Origin: Powellomyces hirtus
Lineage: Eukaryota; Chytridiomycota; Chytridiomycetes; Spizellomycetales; Powellomycetaceae
Direction: 5' to 3'
NCBI GenBank assembly: GCA_025526995.1
Contig: JAHLKG010000019.1
Coordinates: forward strand, 248,001-312,000
DNA length: 64,000 nucleotides
Shown here piece after piece: positions 1-9,489 of the stretch. The notes under the pieces were generated by a model, which was not told the origin of the DNA, made no database searches, and worked only from the letters and a program-made list of their open reading frames with translations. The first letter of the stretch is position 1. Each line of letters opens with the position of its first letter. The position numbers and the translations under genes were made by a program.

Positions 1-2
1 CG

Positions 3-650
3 GCACACCCATCCAATGCTGACTACCTCTCGCGACGGTTGACTTTCTCACAAGGTCGTTTGCTGGACTCTGACGCCAACGCCGTGATGATGGGTTGGGA
101 GGCGCCTCTCATGGAACTTCACGCTGCAGTGATATCACCTCGACCAGGCCTCTCAGTGCTGAACGTTGGTTTCGGACTAGGATTGATCGACACCTACCTG
201 CAATCCCACCAACCAGCATCGCACACCATCATAGAAGCGCACCCGGACGTTTACGCAAAGATGATTGAAGACGGATGGAACAAAAAAGCTGGTGTACGCA
301 TTCTCTTTGGACGGTGGCAGGACGTATTGAGTGATCTTGAGGTGTATGACGGCATCTTCTTTGACACTTTTGGGGAATACTACGACGACCTGAAACAGTT
401 TCACGAGCATTTGCCAAACATGCTGAAACACGACGGAATCTACAGCTACTTCAACGGCCTCGCTGGAACGAATTCGTTCTTCCACGACGTAGCATGTGGG
501 CTTGCGGAGGCGGATTTGGAAGAAATGGGTATTCACACCACGTTCAAAGAGGTTGTTATGGATGATCTGGGAGATGAGACATGGAAGGGTATCAAGAGGG
601 CGTACTGGTCTTTGCCCCTATACAGACTTCCTGTGTGTACCTTCGAATAG
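3..650 (+). CDS. RMT2: Protein arginine N5-methyltransferase RMT2, C-terminal part (5' end outside window)
   Basis: This is the C-terminal catalytic half of RMT2, the fungal SAM-dependent enzyme that methylates the delta nitrogen of arginine (in yeast on ribosomal protein L12). The frame is open from base 3, upstream of any ATG, so the start lies outside the window. Seen here: NAVMMGWE, then the SAM-binding loop NVGFGLGLID at about bases 160-190, the acidic ribose-binding strand IIEAHPDVY, and the motif FFDTFGEYYDDL at about 355-390, which corresponds to the FDT(Y/F)GE signature of the family. About 200 residues are visible. It is convergent with the small minus-strand gene ending at 792. Identification is by family motifs; the missing N-terminus would normally carry ankyrin-type sequence. 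Confidence 0.9.
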   Translation, partial: AHPSNADYLSRRLTFSQGRLLDSDANAVMMGWEAPLMELHAAVISPRPGLSVLNVGFGLGLIDTYLQSHQPASHTIIEAHPDVYAKMIEDGWNKKAGVRILFGRWQDVLSDLEVYDGIFFDTFGEYYDDLKQFHEHLPNMLKHDGIYSYFNGLAGTNSFFHDVACGLAEADLEEMGIHTTFKEVVMDDLGDETWKGIKRAYWSLPLYRLPVCTFE

Positions 651-791
651 CTGTATAGACTAGCTGTAGCACATAGATAAATTGTAAGCCCTGTGACACT
701 ATCGCATGCCAATTGCGCAGGAGAGCAGCGCATGTCCTTTCTATGCTGGAAAGTTCAGAAAAGGATGTCCATAACGCCATCACCATGTTCA

Positions 792-1202
792 TCACGCTTC
801 CTCCCAAAATTGCGCGAATTCGTCGACGCTCATTTCTTGCAGCGGCAGGTCGGATTCAGTGCCCAGGAACCGTTGTGCCGCGACCCGCACTTCGTCCAAC
901 TTGACGATGAACGTGTCAAGGTATCTGGCGGGCAAGGCGTCGCCGGTGGAGAGGTAAAGTTTTCGTTGGCTTTGTCGCACAAAATACATCGGCAGCTCAT
1001 CCTTTTCGAGCCAGAACATTCTTTTCCGCACAACGTTCTTCTCAATCACGTCCAGGAAAATGCCGGTAGGGGCGGGTTCGTCGGATTCGGCACTGACGTG
1101 ACCCCGTACATCAAAATCGTCCAGCAGGGCATGAATAAGCGCGTCCACTCTGCGAAATGCGGTTCTCAAGGCCTCTTCTGCAACATGACACACAAGGCGC
1201 AT
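792..1202 (-). CDS. Small hypothetical protein
   Basis: An open frame of 136 codons with an ATG at 1202 and TGA at 792. I do not recognise the family. The composition is protein-like: amphipathic helices, many Arg, Glu and Leu, acidic end WEEA, no signal peptide or membrane segment. The frame stays open upstream of this ATG to about 1262, so the real gene may begin earlier with a further exon. A good intron candidate (GTACGT donor near 1270, TTGCAG acceptor near 1180) does not keep a common phase, so I kept the simple single-exon model. It is convergent with RMT2. Confidence 0.45.
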   Translation of the reverse strand: MRLVCHVAEEALRTAFRRVDALIHALLDDFDVRGHVSAESDEPAPTGIFLDVIEKNVVRKRMFWLEKDELPMYFVRQSQRKLYLSTGDALPARYLDTFIVKLDEVRVAAQRFLGTESDLPLQEMSVDEFAQFWEEA

Positions 1203-1559
1203 TTCCAGAAAGGTGCATAGGGCCCATATCGCCTCAGTAGTAGCGGATATCGTAAAGGATTACGTACGTGCGATTCAACGCGTCGCACAAATTGGCTTAC
1301 GGAAGCCGCGTGTCGGTGGGAAAGTTTGCTGAAATTTACATAGACACGCAATTGAACCCTCTGGACACTTGAACGACTTGCAAATTCCCTTTCGCGCATT
1401 CCCTTTCCAGAGTCAACAGTATGAGGTCGACTCCTCCTATTCCTTACTCGACGCAAGCAGGTTCGTACTGGTTTGGATTTCGGCAGGCTTGATATTTGCA
1501 AACTCACAGCTTCAGTACCTTATTTCCTGCGCTCATCTTAGGACAACTCTCTGCTTCGA
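1203..1559. other. Intergenic, no gene seen
   Basis: Possible upstream exon of the 792-1202 gene, otherwise unassigned. The motif GAAGCCGCGTGTCGGTGGG near 1303 recurs with one change near 43168; its meaning is unknown. Confidence 0.3.
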
Positions 1560-2660
1560 CGCAAGTTTGTAGGAGCACGTACACGCCCCCTACCAAGAGA
1601 CAGCGGGTCACCCCTATCTCTTCAATGCAAGTCGGTCTGTAGGAGTGCGTCAACGCCTCTTATTCGATCAAGAGACGGCGGGTCGTCCCTATCTCTTTGA
1701 TGCAGCGTCAACACCTCTCATCCGGTTCAAGTCTGTGGGAGCGCGTCAACGCCTCTTACTCAAGTCAAGTCTCAAGTCTGTGGGAGTGCGTCAACGCCTC
1801 TTACCCGGTTCAAGTGTGGGAGCGCGTGAACGCCTCTTTCTCGATTCAAGTCTCAAGTCTGTGGGAGTGCGTCAACGCCTCTTACCCGGTTCAAGTCTGT
1901 GGGAGCGCGTCAACGCCTCTTACTCGAGTCAAGGAGCGCGTGAAAGCCTCTTTCTCGATTCAAGTCTCAAGTCTGTGGGAGTGCGTCAACGCCTCTTACC
2001 CGGTTCAAGTCTGTGGGAGCGCGTCAACGCCTCTTACTCGAGTCAAGGAGCGCGTAAACGCCTCTTTCTCGATTCAAGTCTCAAGTCTGTGGAAGTGCGT
2101 CAACGCCTCTTACCCGGTTCATGTCTGTGGGAGCGCGTCAACGCCTCTTACTCGAGTCAAGGAGCGCGTGAATGCCTCTTTCTTGATTCACCCGGTTCAA
2201 GTCCTGTGGGAGCGCATCAACGCCTCTTACTCGAGTCAAGGAGCGCGTGAACGCCGCTTTCTCGAATTCCAGTCTCAAGTCTGTGGGGAGAGCGCGTCAA
2301 TGCTCTTTCTCGATTCAAGTCTCCAGTCTGTGGGCGAGCGCGTGAACGCCTCTTACCCGGTTCAAGTCCTGTGGGAGCGCGTCAACGCCTCATACTCGAG
2401 TCAAGGAGTGCGTGAACGCCTCTTTCTCGATTCAAGTCTCAAGTCTGTGGGAGCGCGTCAACGCCTCTTATCGAGTCAAGGAGCGCGTGAACGCCTCTTT
2501 CTCGAAGTCAGACTGTGGAGCGCGTCAACGCCTCTTTCTCGAATTCAAGTCCGTGGGAGCGCGTGAACGCCTCTTTCTCGATTCAAGTCTCAAGTCTGTG
2601 GGAGCGCGTCAACGCCTCTTACTCGATTCAGAGCGCGTTAACGCCTCTTTATCGCTCTGA
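1560..2660. repeat. Satellite-like tandem array with a 114-bp higher-order unit
   Basis: About 1.1 kb of tandem repeats. The basic unit is 31-41 bp with core GAGCGCGTSAACGCCTCTT followed by WCTCGAKTCAAG or an ACCCGGTTCAAGTC ending. Three subunit types (38, 35 and 41 bp) alternate as a 114-bp higher-order repeat, which starts exactly at 1861, 1975 and 2089 and then becomes irregular to about 2660. Two long overlapping open frames exist here only because the repeat lacks stop codons; neither has a usable gene structure. The sequence is not related to the neighbouring genes. Confidence 0.9.
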
Positions 2661-2697
2661 AGCAGTCTGACAGTGATTGGTTGAAACTCGGTAGCCA

Positions 2698-2898
2698 TAT
2701 GCTCGTTGTGGTTGGCGCAAGCTGATCTCAACTTGCATCGTGCAGCTCGTCTCGCCGGAGTAATACGGCCGCCTGCTTGTTGGGGTTGGAGCAGTCCAAC
2801 CTTGGCCTGCGTCGTGCAACCCATGCCGGGGAATAGAATACGGCCGCCTTATGCTCATTGTGGTTGGCGCAAGCTGATCTCAATTTGCATCGTGCAGT
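2698..2898. repeat. Direct repeat pair flanking the satellite
   Basis: About 48 bp at 2698-2745 (TATGCTCGTTGTGGTTGGCG and onward) recurs at 2850-2898 with two substitutions. An inner motif AATACGGCCGCC also occurs twice, near 2762 and 2838. These look like a degenerate tandem duplication at the edge of the satellite array. The stretch from 2900 to 3654 shows no further gene. Confidence 0.75.
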
Positions 2899-3654
2899 GT
2901 GAACGCCGGACCAATCACAGTCAGCTGCTTTCCGCTTTTTGCATCGGACATACTCGAGGAAAGTATGTTGCATTGGATATCCAGAACACCTGCAAACGGA
3001 CAACTATACTATGTTCCTTCCATATTTTCAAGTGACTTCGCATTCGATACCAACGTGGGAGCGAGTTACCCGCCCGTCACAGGAGGTAGCTGGTTATCCC
3101 CTTTCCCATTCGCTGGATGCGTATCCGTGTAAGTCAAGCGTGTGAGGAGTAGTAACGATTTCATCCCATAATCTTGCTAAACGTTGATGGTTGCAGATTG
3201 CTTGAGATAGAAGCGCTGTATCTACTAGCATTTCGGCACGTCAAGACGCCCCTGTTTGCAACAATTACTCGAAGTACTTTGATCCACATTCGTTTGTGAA
3301 GTAGACCGTTTAACATTTTTGTCATGACGCGTGATCTTGAATCTTTATTGCATGTTAAATCATATTCATAAATCAGCTGCTTTGATTGTTGCTGTGATGA
3401 TCGCAATGCTCTCTGCGCCGTCCGGTGGCGAGTTCAGCTTGTGGCTGCCAGCATCGTCGATGATGGTGGCATTCGAAAACCTTGTCGTGCTGGAAGTCGC
3501 AGAAGCGGTCAAAGATTCCGTAATCTGTTGTCCTCGGAGAGAGCATATGGGTTTGGGGTGAACAGTAGTGGCGGCGGTTGAGAGTTTTGGTGGCTTGGCT
3601 TTGACTGGAAAATCGCACGCTCTGTCAGCACCGTCTTCTTCTCCCATCATCATA

Positions 3655-5466
3655 ATGATGCTCACCACAGATCCAAAAGAGATATTCACATCCTGGCTTC
3701 GTGCCAATGGTGCCGCACTCGACTCTCTCACGTTCAAACATTCCGCTCACGGCTCGCAGTCGCGCGGAACCGGTGTCTTCACCAAGTCTCAACTCATTCT
3801 TGACGAAGCAGAGCCTTTAGCTTCTGTACCCTCCGATCTTCTTATCAACAAAGATCTCGTCCTTCGAATTGCTCAAGAGGGGACCACTGTCGCGGCACAG
3901 AAGCTTGCGCGGTGCATTCACGGCTTACAAACCGCCGACTCGGTCCCGACATCAGGGCCTGCATGGGAACGGATATGTCTGCTGGTATTTCTATTGTGGG
4001 GATGGACATCTGCGGTCCAGCGTCTGGATGGAGATATCAGCTCATCCGGAATAGGGGGCAAGAAGGATGTTGAGAAAGGAGACAAGAGGCTTGATGTCGG
4101 CTTTTGGATTCCGTACATCAAGATTCTACCAGAGATCAACGGACTTGACACACCGGTTCTGTGGACAGACTCGCTTGCGCTTTCCCGGCTGGAGGGTACC
4201 GAGCTCCACGCAGCCGTCACCTCCAAACGAGCTGCGCTTCTTCGCGAGTACGAAAAGCTATTGCCCCACCTGTCGCACTTGGATGGCACGGGTCTGATCA
4301 CTGCTGAACGCTTTGCGTGGGTCGATGCAGTGTTCTGGAGTCGAGTGCTTGCACTGGGGGCGGCGTTGCGGGAGTTCGGAGGCGACTTGGCATCAGGCAG
4401 TGACTATCACTTGATTCCCCTGGTTGACTTTTGCAATCACTCACCGGACGCCAATATTCGGTGGCACATTGCCGACGACCCTTCCCGCGTGGTGCAGCTG
4501 CGAGCGACGATTACAGACGATGAGCCCATACCTGCTGACACCGAACTGTTTATCTCCTACGGCAACAAACCAAACACGGAGCTTCTCTTCATCCATGGAT
4601 TTGTGATACCAAACAACCGGAACAATGTTGTCAAGTTTACACCTCCGTTCATCGAGCAGAAATTTTTGAGAGATGATGATGAAGACGAAGACGACGAAAA
4701 TACGAGCAACGCAGTTGTCACTGAGGATGGTTCTGACGAACCGCAGGGTGACGAGCTCAATCGAGTCGCTGCTGAAAATGCGATCCAGAACAAAATGGCA
4801 TTGCTGGCAGCTCTTGGACTCAGGGGCTTAATTGGTATCAGAGCGCCATCTGAGCCCGAGGGCGAGGGCCAGCAGGAAGAAGGGCGAGAAATTGGGCCCG
4901 GGGTGGAAGATCCAACGTTGGGTATGCTGACGGAAAGCGATCTCCTCGCCATGTATGTGGCCGTTTTGACCGCCGACGACGGATTTGGACGGCTGGATGA
5001 TGGACAGTATGTTGTCGGTGGTTACCCACTTACGGAAACAACCCGGGAAGCGTTCTCGGCTCTTGTCAAGGCCCTCCCGCATTTCGAAGTCATCCGTCTG
5101 CGCGTATGGGCTGTCCTACTCGAGATTGTCAACTTTAAACTGTGTCTTTTGTACGGACAAGGTGCGCGACCAGCGGTCTCCCAAGAAGACCAACAATCAC
5201 GGCCAGACGAGGAGAAAGGGGAAGGAGTCATTGCCGGTGCCGATAAGGTTTTGTTTAGCAGCCCCGCCAAGGACGCTCCTGATCGTTCCCCAATGGCTCC
5301 TGAACACGTGAGGTTGACTAAGGTGGAGGTGCTGAGGGAAGGCCAGTGCGACCTCCTCCTCGGCGCTTGCGAGCTTCTGCAGACTCTGCAAGAACGCTGG
5401 GTAGAACTGCCGCAGGTGCAGGAGTACCTGGCTGCCATGCAAGGGGAATTGGAAGAGGAAGAGTAG
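3655..5466 (+). CDS. SET-domain lysine methyltransferase, SETD3/SETD6/Rubisco-LSMT type
   Basis: Single-exon gene, 603 residues from the ATG at 3655; the frame is open upstream from a GTG but has no earlier ATG. It belongs to the SET proteins with a long insert and a C-terminal substrate-binding region, whose members methylate lysine or histidine on non-histone proteins. Seen: RGTGVF near residue 37 (N-flank), the SET core LIPLVDFCNHSPDAN near residue 253, and FISYGNKPNTELLFIHGFV near residue 298, which carries the catalytic tyrosine and cofactor contacts. An acidic run (DDDEDEDDEN) follows near 343, and a poorly conserved C-terminal half ends in EEEE. Substrate cannot be told from sequence. 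It is probably cytosolic or nuclear, since no signal peptide or membrane segment is seen. Confidence 0.88.
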   Translation: MMLTTDPKEIFTSWLRANGAALDSLTFKHSAHGSQSRGTGVFTKSQLILDEAEPLASVPSDLLINKDLVLRIAQEGTTVAAQKLARCIHGLQTADSVPTSGPAWERICLLVFLLWGWTSAVQRLDGDISSSGIGGKKDVEKGDKRLDVGFWIPYIKILPEINGLDTPVLWTDSLALSRLEGTELHAAVTSKRAALLREYEKLLPHLSHLDGTGLITAERFAWVDAVFWSRVLALGAALREFGGDLASGSDYHLIPLVDFCNHSPDANIRWHIADDPSRVVQLRATITDDEPIPADTELFISYGNKPNTELLFIHGFVIPNNRNNVVKFTPPFIEQKFLRDDDEDEDDENTSNAVVTEDGSDEPQGDELNRVAAENAIQNKMALLAALGLRGLIGIRAPSEPEGEGQQEEGREIGPGVEDPTLGMLTESDLLAMYVAVLTADDGFGRLDDGQYVVGGYPLTETTREAFSALVKALPHFEVIRLRVWAVLLEIVNFKLCLLYGQGARPAVSQEDQQSRPDEEKGEGVIAGADKVLFSSPAKDAPDRSPMAPEHVRLTKVEVLREGQCDLLLGACELLQTLQERWVELPQVQEYLAAMQGELEEEE

Positions 5467-5819
5467 ATCTTATATATGACCACCTCCATTGCCTACTTGT
5501 TCTTGTAGAATTATGTAATTATGTGCCTCCACAACTAAAGTTGACTATTTCTCACTCATCCGTATACAGTTCACAAGCCAACCGGTGAACCCAACGCATG
5601 GTCGGTGATTGAGTCTTGCTTGGCTCATTATGTTGCTGGACGAATCTGCTCCCAGCGGATCGCCAGATAAACTGCCATGAATCCTGTCCGGGGTCTGAGC
5701 ATTACGACATGTGCAAGGACAATGTACACCGGCAAAACGTGAGAGCAGATAGTCAAAGTGGCAAATGTTCAGCAATGCTGACATGAATCTAATTTATATC
5801 TTCTCTAATGTTCCAAGCA
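5467..5819. other. Convergent intergenic region
   Basis: AT-richer spacer between the SET gene and the minus-strand surface protein. No ORF with gene-like structure and no RNA gene seen. Confidence 0.5.
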
Positions 5820-6927
5820 TCAGATGATCAAGAGAGTCGTAAGACAGGTGAATACGGGCACAAGATATGAGTACAGCAATCTCTTCAGCACCCTCGAGGC
5901 ATCAGATGACGGTAGCCCGGTGTCGGTTGGCGTGGGGGTCATGGTGTTGGTTTCGTTTCCCGTAGGGGTTGGGGTAGCTGTTGGCAAAGTTTTTGTTGGG
6001 GAGTTCAGCAGCACTTCCCAGAAGCTGGTCAAATTTAATCTCAGGTCTTCCGTTTCAAACACCGACCAGACGGTGTCCGTGGAGTTTTCCGATGCTGGGC
6101 CGATGGGCAACACCGCAGTAGGATCGGTGCTGTTTTTCGGCGTGAACTGTTTTGTGAAGGCAACAGTGCAGGACCCCGTCGCGCAGGCACTGTTGGTGCA
6201 TCGCCACGTTGTTGCAGACGGAGTGGAGCTGTTGTCGACCACCGAGTAGGCAAACCGGTCAGACGAGATGGGTGTGCATTGACTGTAGATGGGATCAAAG
6301 GTGGCCACAAATTGGTAGGTGGCATTCGGCGCTGATGACGGGCTTGGATAGGATGCAGAGTAGATAAAGTAGCTGAGAAAGCTCGTTGTACTATTGACGT
6401 AAGGTCTGAAAACAATAGATGGTCCTCAGCTCCGTTGTCGCTATCTCTCAAAGTGCTATTAGAGGTGCAACCCACCCAGCCAGCCCACTTTCAGTCGGTG
6501 ACCACTCTTGCTGCAGCACTCTGCCCTTGGTTTGGCACGTGTTCGTTCCAATGTCTGTGTACAGGATCGTTCCGGCATTGCAACTGGCGGGTTCGCAGGC
6601 CTCGGTGTTGCATTGGTACAGCCTCACGGTGCTGCCATCAAAGACGTACTTTGCAAAAAGAGCTTCATCAGGAGGTTGAAAGCTTTGGAAGCTTGTCCCT
6701 TGAAAAATGCATTGATCCAGCAGAAACACCTCATCGGACTTGTAGGTGGTTGCGCCCGCGCAGCTCGATGGGAGTGCCCACGATGAAATGTGGATCGTTT
6801 TTTGTAAAGTGGGAGATGTCGGGATGGAAAACACTCCGGCTTCAGCGGCCACATGTGACGCTTCGAAGATGAATCCTAATAGCACCATGTAAATTGTGAG
6901 AAGCACCGTGTGTCGTCGTTCTAGCAT
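5820..6927 (-). CDS. Secreted, probably GPI-anchored, Cys-containing surface protein
   Basis: Two-exon model: 6927-6476 and 6405-5820, with a 70-bp intron (GTGGGT donor, TTTTCAG acceptor), 345 residues. The start at 6927 gives a clear signal peptide (LLTIYMVLLGFIFEASHVAA). The mature part has several cysteines, N-glycosylation sites (NST, NAT) and a Thr/Pro-rich stalk (PTPTGNETNTMTPTPTDTG) near the end. The last 20 residues are hydrophobic with no following charged tail, which is typical of a GPI-anchor signal. I do not recognise the ectodomain. Likely role: cell-wall or plasma-membrane surface protein. An in-frame non-ATG extension to 7062 was not used. Confidence 0.72.
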
Positions 6928-7734
6928 GTTGAATGAGAGATTACACAAAATGCGACGCTTGGAACTCCTTTCGATATGGTCGACCAGCAACCCAATCGCA
7001 TCAAACCTGCTAAAACAGCAGGGAAGAAGGTCGGAGAACAGGGATGTGTAATTTGTTTTCATTTCATTTTATTTGAGGGTCAAAGGCTTCGAAGAAGAAT
7101 AAAGTGCGGATGCGTTTCCTGCGCATGGATGCGAAACTCCGCTCGTTGTAAGCACATGAGTCACGTGCGTGTGTCCAGACTCGCAAATTGAATGGATGTC
7201 CGAAATAACTACTTCTAGGCATGCATTAGTCACTCTGCTGCGCAACTTTTCGCTTCTTCTTTTTCACTCAGGTGGTAAATTGCGGTGAGTCCGAGTTGGA
7301 TGGATCGGCGACGATGGGACATTGACGCAACAGCACGATGAACAGAGGAGCATCCATAGGACCTCATATATGTATCCGTGAGGCATAAAGTGGCACCACT
7401 CTCCCTTGCGCGAGGAAGCCTCATAGAGAGCGCCGGCAACTTGAACCGGCTGTCGGTTATGCACACCAGAAGACGCCTGTCATTTCTCAACGGGCAAGTA
7501 GGGGGAACCATGTGCTGTTGTATGGAATAGTACTCTGGCATCTGACAGCGCGGAAGCGGAACTATGGAATTCCAGATCTGGTGCGACACGGAAAGGAAGA
7601 ATTCCCGCGTCTCCTTCACGTCATGCGGGGGATGGCACGCGACGATTCGCGTCTCTCGGACTCTCTCCGCTCGCTCTTTATTTATTGACACCGTCCTGGC
7701 ACCCCCATGTGGACTTGTGGAATTGGCTTTCAAC
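6928..7734. promoter_or_regulatory. Divergent intergenic/promoter region
   Basis: About 800 bp between two divergent starts (6927 minus, 7735 plus). Minus-strand frames here have no ATG-supported gene structure. No tRNA or repeat seen. Confidence 0.35.
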
Positions 7735-9489
7735 ATGACAGCAAAGGCTGCCACTACTAGGAGGCCCTCGGCTGCCTTGGACGCTCCCTTCCCTCTTCGA
7801 AAGCCATTGTTACTGCTAGCTCTCAGCGTCGTTCTTGCTTCGGGTTACCGCCGATTAATTAGTGGCCCTTACAACCCGCCATTATGCGCACTTTTGAATT
7901 ACAACTGTCCGGACTGGCCTGTCAGCGGCCGCGTTGTCAGCGGTTTCGAAGAAGTCAGGAAAGAGTTCCAGCGCAACTTTAGGGAAGGCGAAGAAGTAGG
8001 GTCGAGCTTTTTTGCGTGGAGTAAGTGGCTCGCCATGGTGATCTGACATGCTTGTTGGCCATGCAGTTTGACACTTCTTTCTGAACAGAGGATGGGAAGC
8101 CTGTGGTGGAGCTTACTGGTGGTTTCTTTGACGACTCGTACACCAAACCATACCCTGAAGATGTTCTGCAGTTGGTGTTTTCCAGTTCAAAGGCAGTGGT
8201 GAGTTCTCAGAAACCGGCGTTTTGTGAATATTGGGTAGTAACTCACATTCGTTTCGTGATTGTCAAAATGGAGGCTGGTATAGCTGTTGCTCATCTGGTA
8301 TCAACTGGAGCTGTCTCCTACTCTGACCGCATCTCCTCGTTCTGGCCTGAGTTTGGAGTCGGCAACAAAGAAAACGTCACTCTCAAAGATTTGATGGGAC
8401 ACCGAGCTGGAGTGTCTTACCTCGACCCTTCGCGCGCCCCGCGTCCCGAAGACATCCTGGATCTTGATGGCCTGAGCGAGATGCTTGCCGGCCAGCCTCA
8501 TAACTTCAATGGAACCACGACTGTCGGCTACCACGCTGTCACCCGTGGATGGTACATCAACGAGGTCGTTCGCCGCACCGACCCCAAGAAGCGATCGCTG
8601 GGAGCTTACATTCGCGACGAGCTTGCGTCAGTTCTGGATATCGACTACTACCTCGGTCTGGATCCGGCACTTCATTCACGTGTATCTCCTTTGGTCAGCA
8701 TGCCGATCTTGCACGTGCTGTTCTCCGTTTTTGTGCCCAGAAAATGGCAAGCAGAGCCCATTCCGCAGCTGATGATTGATGCGCTGTTGAGCCCGGAGAG
8801 CTTGGGTTACAAGGTTCTTATGAACAGCGGACCAAAGCTCCCCTGGTATGAGTTGTGGCCGAGAGGTTTCAACAGGAAGGAAATCTGGATGGGCGAAAGC
8901 CCCAGTTTCAGTGGAATGACCAACGCCAAATCGGTGAGTTGGGTTGTACACGTTCCGGTCGATTCTTTCCACGGGCATCTGACCAGCATTGTCGTCAACA
9001 GCTGTCCCGCCTTGCTGCAGTCATGGCCAACAATGGAGTGGATCCCGTCACTGGCAAAGTGATCATTCCTACCGAAACCTTGAAGGAGGCGCTGGAGCCG
9101 CTGCCTGTCTTGCACGATCCAGTCCTGGGCAATCCGATCCCATTCCTCACGGGAGGGTGGGGTAAAGTCGACAAACTCGTGCACGGCGACACTTGGATCG
9201 GTTGGGCAGGTGCTGGTGGGAGCATGATTTGGTGGAACAAGGACGAAAACCTCGCCTTTGCCTACGCCATGAACGCTGTCAAATGTAAGTCAGCCATACA
9301 AGTTCATCTACATGCAATCGCACACTCATGGTGATGACAACATTTGTAGTGCAAGCTCTGGGTGATAAGCGCAGTTGGCGCTTGATCAAGGCATTCTTGG
9401 AGGGCGTTGACCGTATCAAAGGACGCAAGATTGAGCGCATTTTGGGTGAAGTCAAGTTTGAGGAGGCACCACCGATCCTGAAGGTGTAA
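7735..9489 (+). CDS. Serine beta-lactamase-like hydrolase (LACTB/EstB type), membrane-anchored
   Basis: Five-exon model: 7735-8020, 8089-8198, 8274-8933, 9002-9284, 9350-9489. Phases agree throughout. The protein begins MTAKAATTRR and has one hydrophobic segment (LLLLALSVVLASGY) near residue 26, so a signal anchor is likely. The beta-lactamase fold starts at KDGKPVVELTGG. The catalytic SxxK motif is SSSK near residue 128, followed by the LMGHRAGV turn. The second-motif tyrosine is in GYHAVTRGW, as in esterase-type family members. Near the C-terminus GWAGAGGSMIWW fits the HTG/WGG region. Family members are esterases or peptidases rather than antibiotic lactamases. The third exon's acceptor (ATGGAG) has a poor pyrimidine tract and is the least certain junction. 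The stop lies inside the 3' end of the convergent epimerase gene. Confidence 0.82.

Noticed and set aside
1800..2400. B-box-like GGTTCAAGTCC motifs as tRNA or SINE genes
   Set aside because: No T-stem pairing around the motif, no A box at a suitable distance and no acceptor stem.
1645..2566. Two long overlapping plus-strand frames (201 and 289 codons) in the satellite
   Set aside because: They exist because the repeat unit has no stop in several frames; start codons are inside the repeat, and all frames give the same low-complexity pattern.
7230..7754. 174-codon minus-strand frame upstream of the beta-lactamase-like gene
   Set aside because: No ATG-supported start outside the plus-strand coding exon, no recognisable features, and the region is a divergent promoter.
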